Shown here piece by piece: positions 55,347 through 64,000 of a DNA stretch of 64,000 nt. The position numbers and the translations under genes are program-made. The stretch is taken from the NCBI GenBank assembly GCA_004794655.1, contig SMMW01000597.1, positions 646,001-710,000 on the forward strand, in the 5' to 3' direction. Below the pieces are notes generated by a model, which made no database searches, was not told the DNA's origin, and saw only the letters and a program-made list of their open reading frames with translations. Origin of the DNA: Marisa cornuarietis. Lineage: Eukaryota > Mollusca > Gastropoda > Architaenioglossa > Ampullariidae. Position 1 is the first letter of the stretch; each line of letters begins with the position of its first letter.

Positions 55347-56405
55347 TATGTAATGCTCTCCTTGTGTTTTGACGATTTCCTTTTGTCTCTTCCTCATCAG
55401 TGTTATCTGTGTTTTACTCTTTCCATTGTCTTAATCATCCTCACTATCTCTCTTTCTACCCCCCTCTCTCCCTCTCTCTCACACACACACATTCTCTGTA
55501 TGCGCGTGAAAGAAAGAGAAAGTAGGAGAGAAAGAGAGAGAGAGGAGCGATGCTACAAAGATGACCATTCAGCATACTTACTTAAAAATAATTACACATA
55601 CGACACTTCTGACTTTTACTTATACTTTTAACATCTTGGTTGAAACTGACTGATATATTTAAACAGAATTTTTTTAGTATATCCTGAAATACTTTTTACG
55701 ATTTGGTTAGGTTATAACGACTGGTTTATTTTCTAAATTTTCGGTAAGACCGATATGCTAAATGTGGCTAGTTTTTAAAGACCAACCCGAATGGTTCGCG
55801 TTTTTTTCAGATATCGATCGAGATAAGCGATATGAAACTAACTAGGAGAATCATTTAAAGTTATACACTTACAGATTGTTGACACAATTTACGGAAAGTA
55901 GCGTTAGAAACATAAATGAATGAATGCACACAGAAAGATCCCAATAAAAGAAAACACAAAAATATCTTCTCCAAACAATGCACAAGAAACCATCATTTAA
56001 AAATTCCACACCAGACACCTGTTGGCTGCAAAAAAGTGAAGAGTTGGCGAGAAGATGATGATGCTACTGATGTGATTTGTATTGGCAACCTCGAATAGCG
56101 GTACATCCCTGCACACGAACAGTTGATCCAACTAAAAACATCATTTTCTTATTCGAAATTAATTGGTTTTTCTCTCAGATTTAGATAAATGAAGGTCTTA
56201 TTGTTCAAACCAGATAAGACAAAGCAAATTACAATGAAAGCAAAACACAATAAAATAAACAAAACAAAGCCGGCATCAAACCAATAAAGATAACAAAGCC
56301 AACATCAAACAAATCAACAAAACAAAACCAACATCAAACAAATAAACAAGGAAAGAAAAACATGACAAACTCCAGGAATTCAATTAAAGGTTAAAATAAA
56401 CTTAC

Positions 56406-56437
56406 CTGAGTGAGATCTATATTTCCTTTAAGAAATC
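56406..56437 (-). pseudogene. Paralogue propeptide exon
   Basis: 32 bases between TTTTGCAG and CAG/GTAAGT reading FLKGNIDLTQ, the same length and phases as the 45228-45259 exon (YFQGDIDLSK). The switch Asp has become Asn. Confidence 0.75.
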
Positions 56438-57699
56438 CTGCAAAAAAAATGGTTATTCCAAATAAAAAGTTAACAAAGGCTTTTTTTCCAAGTGAATACG
56501 GTTTTAAAAATTAAACAGTTTCTCGAACAGCCGGCTACAAACTGTAACTTTCCCAGTGGGTTAACTCAAGGAATGTTATTTTTTATTAGAGACGAAATCT
56601 CTGAAATAAGTTATCTTCGTCTGTTCTAAACCTACATCGACCGTTTTCTCTATATAAGGGTGCGATAAATAGTCACAGGAGACAGGGTCAGGGAACTTGT
56701 AAATGCTTAATTACATCTAGAGCGGAGAAATGTGGTCCTGTGGTCCTGTGTCTTGTGACGATATGTCGTACCTTACATAGAAAAGCTGTCTCAGGTAACT
56801 CAGGTAGGAATGTCTATATTAGTGCAGGGGCAACAAGAGTTCACTTGCTGGGCAGGCGACCGTAGAACCTGCGATCTGCAATTTCCGGAATTGATTTACC
56901 GAACTATACGGCCATGGAGCGTCTCTTTGTCCTGTTGGAAGATTGTGAACATTTGTTCCTATGTCTAACCACACCACATCATGACGTGCACGTCTGTCAA
57001 GACAGCCTGTTGAACAAAAATTATAAAAAAGAAATTAGGAAAATGGAATTGTTTCCAACATCTCGCGGAAGGATTCTCTGATGCGTTCCTCTGTTTTCTG
57101 CATTTAACTGACGATCATGCAGAAACATGCTTTTCAATCCTCCCTTCCCCACTCATCAATTAGAAACAAAGAAATTTAAATGCTGTTGTGTAACAGGTAA
57201 AATTCCATGTAAAGAGGGAGAGGGGAAAAAGTCTATAAAGAGAGACAACTTCGGAAAAGCGTAAAAAATATACATCTATTTTTTTGGTAGCCTCCCTTAA
57301 CAAAGCAACCCCCAGTGGCGTCGCTTTGCCGAGGTTGCAGACAGGGTGGCCGGAGTATTTTGATGTGCACGAAAGAAAACAGTGTTTGTTTGCACTGAGA
57401 GCTGCTGATTAAAATGTGTGCGTTGAGGAATTTCCATGGTTGTCTCCATGAAGCATCTGTAAACACTGCAATATCCTAGAGGTACTGTTCACTGCGTTTG
57501 TCTACTCTCTGGTATTTAATTAACATCTTGAGTAAAAATAGCCAAAACGTGCTTGAAGGCAGTAAGAATACATATAAATAAAACTCTGATGTAGTACCTC
57601 TGTGTGTTTATCCACCTCCCCACACACTCTCTCTTTCTCTCAAACACCTATTCAGAAAATAAGTGAAGGTCGTCCTCCATCTATTCGTTATTTTGGGAG

Positions 57700-57925
57700 T
57701 GAGGTGTTAGAGACCATACTTTTCTCGGGGCCAGTTTTTTTTGTGACGGCGATAGCCCTCTCCTCTCAATCGCGCTGCTTTACATTTCTCCGACCCTCTA
57801 ATGAGTCAAATACCCATTCCCAACAGCTGGGTCGAGTGGGGAATTTGCTGCGCCACACAGGTATCGAACCACCGCACTCTGGGCTCGGACACCAGTTCTC
57901 CACTTGGCTATCCACTTTCTCTTTA
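57700..57925 (-). repeat. tRNA-derived SINE family 2, copy 3
   Basis: Minus strand: GATAGCCAAGTGGAGAAC (Ser/Leu tRNA-like box A) and GGTTCGATACCTG (box B), then the body ending GGTCTCTAACACC. Best preserved copy. Confidence 0.78.
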
Positions 57926-58048
57926 GTTACAAACATACTTAAAACACATGTAGAAGTGAATCAATGAACAGTAACAAGCTCATTTTCTTTCTTTTTCCAC
58001 TCCACTCTGAAACCCTTTTCTTCTTCCTGCACACCTCCCACCAACCCC

Positions 58049-58050
<2 letters not shown>

Positions 58051-58105
<55 letters not shown>
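58051..58105. repeat. (CA)n microsatellite
   Basis: About 27 units close to the SINE at 58151. Confidence 0.95.
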
Positions 58106-58107
<2 letters not shown>

Positions 58108-58150
58108 AAGAAAGGTTCATTCTTTCGGTGCATTCTGTCAGGAGGAGGAG

Positions 58151-58327
58151 AAACTGGTGTTTTACACCGAGCCAGCAACTAAGGCTATATCACGGCAAGG
58201 CAGCCAGCCCTGTAAACATATGCCACATGCAGAGAAAGAACAGCGTGTCCGAGACGAGAGCTGAACCCAGGACAGCCAACCTTCACTGTATTTGTGACAG
58301 GCGCTAACCGTTGCGCCCGGTCTATAC
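58151..58327 (-). repeat. tRNA-derived SINE family 1, copy 4
   Basis: Body, box B and most of box A are present. The head stops at GTTGCGCC right beside the 1,043 bp palindromic element, where other copies continue ACCGGACCG. Confidence 0.8.
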
Positions 58328-58329
58328 TA

Positions 58330-59372
58330 TGGGGCCCCAAGAGGGGAATTTTCTCTACTTTCTCTAGCTAGAGAAAGCATTCTGTAGTTACAGAATGAGT
58401 TCTGTAACTACAGAATGCATTCTAATGAATTCTGTACGTACAAATTGCGCTCTGTAACTACAGAATGCTTTCTCTCGCTAGAGAGAGAAAATCTCGGTGA
58501 AACCAAATTATTTCATTTATATTATACTTAAAGGCTGCTAGCCAATTCATTTTATATATACAATACCATTCTGTACCTAGAGAAAGCTTTCTGTACTTAA
58601 AGAAATCTCTCTGTAACTACAGAGATATTTCTCTAGGCATAGAGAAGATTTCTCTAGCGACAGGATGATGTCTGTGCCGAACGAGGCTGGTTCATTTGCA
58701 TGCGGGACAAGAAGGTCAAAGATCAGCCAATCAGAGCCCTCGAAACATGGCCTCACGTTCTCAGTGTGTATTTATACGCGAGATAGACGTTCAGACATCT
58801 TGCCGGAGTTCGTCTGCAGGTCTCCTATGACGTCATAGATCAATCGCAAAAAAACGTTTTTTTTAAATGTCAACCATCTCTGAATGAAAAAGATTTTTTC
58901 CCGCAACAGATGCCGACCAAGCAAATGGAAACTGCCACGTACACTGCAAGTCGCATAAACAAGCAGAAGCGCACTTTCTTTCTTTTAACACCTATAAAAG
59001 TACACCGCTTTCCCCGCTTTGACCTATGCAAATGAGCCAGCCTTGTTCGGTACAGACATCATCCTGTCGCTAGAGAAAGCTTTCTCTAACTACAGAGAGA
59101 TTTCTCTAAGTACAGAAACCTTTCTCTAGCTACAGAATGGAATTGTAAATACAAAATGAATTGGCTAGCAACTTCTAAGTATAATATAAATGAAATAATT
59201 TGGTTTCACCGAGTTTTTCTCTCTCTAGCGAGAGAATGCATTCTGTAGTAACAGAGCGCATTCTGTCTGTACAGAACTCATTCTCTACTTATAGAATGCA
59301 TTCGGTAGTTAACCAGAATGCATTCTCTAGCTAGAGGGAGAAAGTAGAGAAAATTCCTCTCTTGGCGCCCCA
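58330..59372. mobile_element. 1,043 bp palindromic DNA element (non-autonomous, TA-flanked)
   Basis: Ends are TGGGGC and GCCCCA with TA on each outer side. Left arm 58330 to about 58701 and right arm about 59026-59372 are inverted copies, diverged but alignable nearly throughout. Each arm is a series of small palindromes of the form TTCTGTAACTACAGAA and CTCTAGCTAGAG. The ~320-base core is unique. There is no transposase. This is a foldback/MITE-type element; I do not recognise the family. Confidence 0.85.
58694..58838 (+). promoter_or_regulatory. Promoter-like motif cluster in the palindrome core
   Basis: In order: ATTTGCAT octamer (58694), CCAAT (58727), TATTTATA (58769), TCAGACA initiator-like (58791), CTATGACGTCATAG (58825-58838, a perfect 14-base palindrome with a CRE). 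A second octamer lies inverted at 59026-59033. Whether it drives transcription is unknown. Confidence 0.35.
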
Positions 59373-59400
59373 TACCAAGAGGAAGAGGACTGCGTGACAA

Positions 59401-59425
59401 AGAGAGAGAGAGAGAGAGAGAGATT
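59401..59425. repeat. (GA)n tract
   Basis: Pure GA run just outside the 1,043 bp element. Confidence 0.9.
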
Positions 59426-59610
59426 GGAGAGAGGGAGAGGAAAAGTGGGAGAAGAAGGGGAGTGAGAGAGGAGTAGTAGATCGAGCAAGAATGGAAGAAT
59501 AGAGGGAACGTAGGATGTGGGTTCGCTGGTTGTCACTGTGCTTGTAGTATAGAAAACAAACACCACATTAGGAGCGGAAAGTGTAGGAAGTAGGTGGAGA
59601 AATAAAAGAA

Positions 59611-59838
59611 GTGGATGAAAGGTGTCGTGACAGTGAAAGGGGAGACCACCCACTCACACAGCTATTGTCAGATGCAAGACGGCACCAGAAGACATATCTC
59701 ATCCCAGGGTTTAATCAGGGTGAGCTGCCATTTTGGACAAGACACAGACAACTTGCCGTGGGAAGGAATAGCCTGCACGACGCTCGCAAGCAGAAGAACG
59801 CCACTCATAGGAGGATATTCGACAATCACAGCCTTTGA
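59611..59838 (+). other. Open frame resembling a retroelement leader
   Basis: 75 codons with DARRHQKTYLIPGFNQGELP, which recalls the (Y)LIxGFxxG segment of recombinase-type retroelements. No neighbouring domain supports it. Confidence 0.25.
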
Positions 59839-61055
59839 AACAGTCGTCTGTAATAGTTCGCGACATCCCCAAGCCATGTGAGCTGTAAATGTAGCACAGT
59901 TAGAACTTGAACCGCAAAGGTGCTGAAGCCTAACTGCCGCGCAATTTTTAAAATGGCAAGACTAAATTTCTTACCAGACACTCATTTTCAAAATCAAGGG
60001 GAATAACCTCCTTCCGCTACAAGGCTTCAGAGACCCGACATTCTTGATCCGCCACATTTAACATGCGCTCCATCCTAACACTTAGCTGCAGACTTACATA
60101 CGTGGGAGTAACTTTGTGGTTTAAGGAAGTCACTGTCCTGCCCTCTTCGTGAAAAAATTAACCTGGAAAGTCTAACATCTCGCAAACCGAAGAGAACAGA
60201 TCAGTGAGATGTCGGAATTGAGTATCACGTAGTATGGCAAACAGTCATTTCAGAAAAACAAAACAAAAACGAATACATCATGGTTATTTTTAAATTTATA
60301 CTTTAAAGTATACAAAAGGCGAACATTCCATAAATGCATTTTATTTATTCATTTATTACTGAGAACAACTTAAAATCGGAGATGGCTGCAATTTTGGATT
60401 TGTGAAAAGAGAAGACAATACTGGAAAAAAATTAATTCACTAGTAAATGTTGCTTTAGCTCAGTCGTTTCTCTTCTCACATCGTTGTCGTCTGTTGCAAG
60501 AAAAAGAAAGGGACCAGCTGATAGAATGTCACGCTCACATGTTCTGTTCCACGTGATTTATTTGTTCCTCTGACCTCGCCAGAGAACGCGTCAGTGTTCG
60601 CGATCTATTTTTGCTCCAGCAAGGCGAGAGGTGGGAAGAACTGCAGCTGGAATGGAGGGATGTAGGCAACTGAGAGATTATCGGGTTAATTGCATTTTCT
60701 CCTGATTGTCACCCTTTCACCACTAAGAAGATACTTTGACAAAATTAAATCGTTTAAAGTGCTGTTTGTCTTATCGTTTGCCTGCGAGTGAAGGACACGA
60801 GTTTCTGAAACATGCGACAAGGTGTGGAAAATATTAAGATGATGGTTATGTTACTTGGCAAATATAATCACATATTCCACGACATTGATATATAATAATT
60901 ATCATTTGTGTCGAATGTTCGTGCATGAATAACTTTGTAAAGTCAATCAGCCAGTCAATCTTGTCTGCATAAAGGCACAGGCCAGAACAGAAATTGGTCT
61001 TTAGCTCATAGAAGAACATTCATAAATGAAGACAACATGTTAAAAGTTGATCACA

Positions 61056-61096
<41 letters not shown>
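61056..61096. repeat. (CA)n microsatellite
   Basis: About 20 CA units followed by ATATATA. Confidence 0.93.
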
Positions 61097-61101
<5 letters not shown>

Positions 61102-61313
61102 CAAACGCCCACGCGTACCTCTTCCCACACACACCCTGCCATGCATCCCCCCTACACAAAATAATACTAAGATAAACAAATTAATTGTAGCGCCTGATTA
61201 ACAGGCCTGGCAGACTGGAAATCAATGGCGTATGTTACTGTAGACTATTTTCAGCATTCTGCTACAGTCTTGTCTTATTTTCGGTCAACGTTTGTATCCC
61301 AGAAATCATGTAC

Positions 61314-61363
<50 letters not shown>
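61314..61363. repeat. (GAT)n microsatellite
   Basis: About sixteen GAT units, perfect. Confidence 0.96.
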
Positions 61364-61366
<3 letters not shown>

Positions 61367-63562
61367 ATGATTTAGAAGAAGAACAACAATAACAAGATCG
61401 TCTAGGAGAACAGGGTTCAGAAGCCATTATGGTTCCATGCTATCAGGTTAAACTCTTGTACAAACGACGCACAACGTTCAATAATCACGTGACAAGATCC
61501 CCAAGCTTAACTTAACACGCATGCACGTGCAGTGGACAGCCAGTCATTAATGTGTGGGCGCCCAGCCAAAAAATCCTGTTCTTAACTGGACAAATAAAGA
61601 CAAAGGCTTGAACGAGTGTAACAAAGTGCTTGCATGATGGTTATATAACAACTCTGCCAGACTTTCTCAAACATTCGTCCATATTTTCGCCGACTAAGCA
61701 CGGCTTTAAAATGACAACGTTTGAAACAAAAATTTTCGCAGCACAGCAAAGCTTAGTTTAGGTAAGCTGTGGGTGTGATACCAACGAAGCATCATAGTAC
61801 CTCGTGCATACCTTTAGTAGGCCCCGACCCTGGAGCCTTGATGCATGTAATGTGTACGTCGCAAGGAGACGGACGTGGAGTAAACAGGGCATACTTGATG
61901 GATCTATGATTAGCGTTACCATGGAGACACCACCCACAAAAGAGTATGAGGATGTCCGTGACATCTTAAGAAAGTTGAGGAACAAGAAATGTCTCAAGGA
62001 TAAGGTTGGCACAAAACACAGAAAGTTAGTGTAATTACACAACTCTGGGCACATAATGTATACCACTTTAAACTCATGACATATAAACGACCCCGAACAT
62101 GATAGTTCCGAGTACCTTGATATCATCATACTAAAAATAACCTGAATATAGCAGTTCTAAATCTTCACAGGAATTCGAAGGTTTCGCTGATTTCAGTATA
62201 CATGGATTCCGTATTTGGTATGACAGAGCTCCACATGGCTTGATGTCCTTATTGCACTCTAAAAAAACAAACAAACAAACAAACAAACAAAAAACTGGCT
62301 ATGATCGCCGAATTGCATGCTGTTGTGTCACATCACCGACCCCTATTTGTCTTCCGTTTCTTCTTTGGACTGTGACTTGATCTTTCTTTGCAGGACATTG
62401 AGCTCGTCTTCTTGACTGGAAAGGGAAAGCAATACAAGAGCATTCTTATTATTGTAAAGCGCTTTAAGTTCTGCTGATACTGGACAAAGAGGCTATATGT
62501 AAATGTGACTAGTATTATTATTATTACTATAGAGCTGCATGTGTATAGACAAACTAGCATCCATTAGAAGGCACTACCGTAGGTGAACAAGAATAAACGC
62601 ACGTGCACCCCCACCCCCACCCCCCCACACACGCTCTTACACACAGACGTACGTGGACATAAACATACTATTTTCCTGGAGATTCTGTAGTAACTGACCA
62701 GAAATGTTTAGTTTAGTTGACATTTAGTGTTTTTATTACTGATGTTGCTGTTACTGGGTCCGACGTGCTCACGGAGCGTGTCGAGCCAGGCACGCATGGC
62801 TAAGTACGTGCTCTTGAGACCGGGGAAGAGCAGCCTCGATCTTCCTGCCAGCCTGCCAAAGGTCAGCGTAGGAGCAGGTGACTTGAGGCCCAGCGGCCAA
62901 CAGGGAATGCTGGGTACAGCAGCACACGTAATCGACTGAGAAGCAGACACGCCTCCACCAAAAGCGCCACCGACAACACTTCTTCCACCTCTACCACCAA
63001 CAACACCCCTTCCACCATCACAAGGACGATATTCGCCCTCCTTCCATCTCTACTTTCTCCATCAATCGCCATCATCGTCATCCCTTTAAACATCCAGACG
63101 TCTCCTGTCGTTTATCATCGCGAAGTAAATTAAGACAGCGAATCTGGGGGTGGGGTGGTGGTGGGTGGGTTTCGAAAAGAGACGAAGAAGCCAGTAAACA
63201 TCGAAGGCAGGAGGGACAAGGAGAAGACTGGCTGGAGTCTTGACGACGATCAGCAGGCACTCATTGATCAGAATGATGAATGGGGCGATGATCTCACATC
63301 ATCTTTAGTTCTCGATGGTTCTGTAAAACATGGGGTCTTGAAATTGTATGCAATGGCTACTCATAATTTAGGGTGATATTTTCAAGTGGTGGTGGTATAT
63401 AATCCCGTGGTCCAGATATACGCCAGCTTCGACAAGAATGTCTGCTTATGTGTCTATGTGCGTCTATATGTGGTGACGGGGAGCGGGGCGGGGTAAGAGA
63501 GAGAGAGAGAGAGAGCATTTTACTGTTTGAAATTCCCTTCAACTTTCTCTATGAACTGTGTC

Positions 63563-63790
63563 AACGTTCGAAGCTTTTAAGTCCGGTTCTAAAACCCATC
63601 TGTTTGAGAAATATGTTGCATAGTGAGGAGCCCAATTCCACACTCCTCAGTTATTTATTTTCATTTATGATTTTTTCATGGCTGTCGGTTCGTTTGTAAT
63701 TAAACTCGTATCCACGCACGGACATGCTACCTATTAATTTAATTGTGATTATAATTATCCTTCTAATACTCATCATCATCATTATCGAAA
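63563..63790 (+). mobile_element. CR1/L2-like LINE 3' end
   Basis: A plus frame reads FEAFKSGSKTHLFEKYVA and a stop, matching the FKSxLKTHLF ending of CR1/L2 ORF2, then an AT-rich 3' tail with (CAT)n. Confidence 0.6.
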
Positions 63791-64000
63791 AGGACAGTGG
63801 TTAAAATTTAGCGGGAAAAACCTCACTTTGAATTCTATTATAGCTTATGCTCCTAAATAGTTGTAACCTCTGACAATTTTTTTTATTATCAGATCAGTAA
63901 AAATCATGAAAGAAACGCATGGAAATATCAAATCATTAAATCATAATTTATTTAACATCTTAGTATCTATCTGACACCTTTGCCTATAGTTGTGACAATC

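Larger units (their letters stand above)
59426..63562. other. Region without a recognised gene
   Basis: Moderately AT-rich with (CA)n at 61056, (GAT)n at 61314 and (AAAC)n at 62267-62292. Open frames are short; 61804-62034 plus and 62708-62950 minus have some protein-like composition but no known domain. Confidence 0.45.

Noticed and set aside
55868..55925. Possible counterpart of the WPRNVVYYTIS exon in the decayed astacin copy (FIYVSNATFR)
   Set aside because: The donor phase matches, but the Trp-Pro start is absent and the similarity is too short to trust.
58694..58800. Histone or U6-type gene promoter
   Set aside because: The motifs fit, but no histone frame or snRNA sequence follows; kept only as a motif cluster.

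Overview
This window is eukaryotic genomic DNA. Genes are split into short exons with GT/AG borders, introns are AT-rich, (CA)n microsatellites are dense, and tRNA-derived SINEs, MITEs, a mariner and non-LTR retrotransposon debris are common. The protein families and repeat flavour suggest a lophotrochozoan, most likely a gastropod mollusc. That assignment is inference; no species marker is visible.

All recognisable host genes lie on the minus strand. (1) About 0.7-35 kb holds a class III myosin (NinaC/MYO3 family). I could thread 31 coding exons with compatible phases from the ATG at 32480 down to 878, about 1,337 residues: Ser/Thr kinase, myosin motor, five IQ motifs interrupted by a Glu/Lys/Gln-rich helix, and a tail. 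The 3' end is uncertain and may lie beyond base 1. (2) 36.7-47.5 kb holds a complete 11-exon secreted astacin metalloprotease with a C-terminal MAM domain, 411 residues, with intact HExxHxxGxxH zinc site and Met-turn. (3) 52.4-56.4 kb holds scattered exons of a second, decayed copy of that astacin-MAM gene. Its zinc-binding motif is destroyed, the Met-turn exon is missing, and a mariner sits in the gap.

Mobile DNA is concentrated in 38-60 kb. It includes two tRNA-derived SINE families (four and three copies, all in the same orientation), two copies of a ~290 bp palindromic MITE, a pogo-like MITE, a 1.29 kb dead mariner, and fragments of several non-LTR retrotransposons. A striking 1,043 bp element at 58330-59372 is almost entirely a long imperfect palindrome. 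Its arms are built from small nested palindromes of the type TTCTGTA..TACAGAA, and its core carries octamer, CCAAT, TATA and CRE motifs. From 59.4 kb to the end I recognise no host gene, only repeats and a few weak open frames.

Functionally, the myosin would be a kinase-carrying actin motor (the family works in photoreceptor microvilli and stereocilia), and the astacin a secreted zinc endopeptidase. The sequence shows no link between them beyond adjacency and shared strand.
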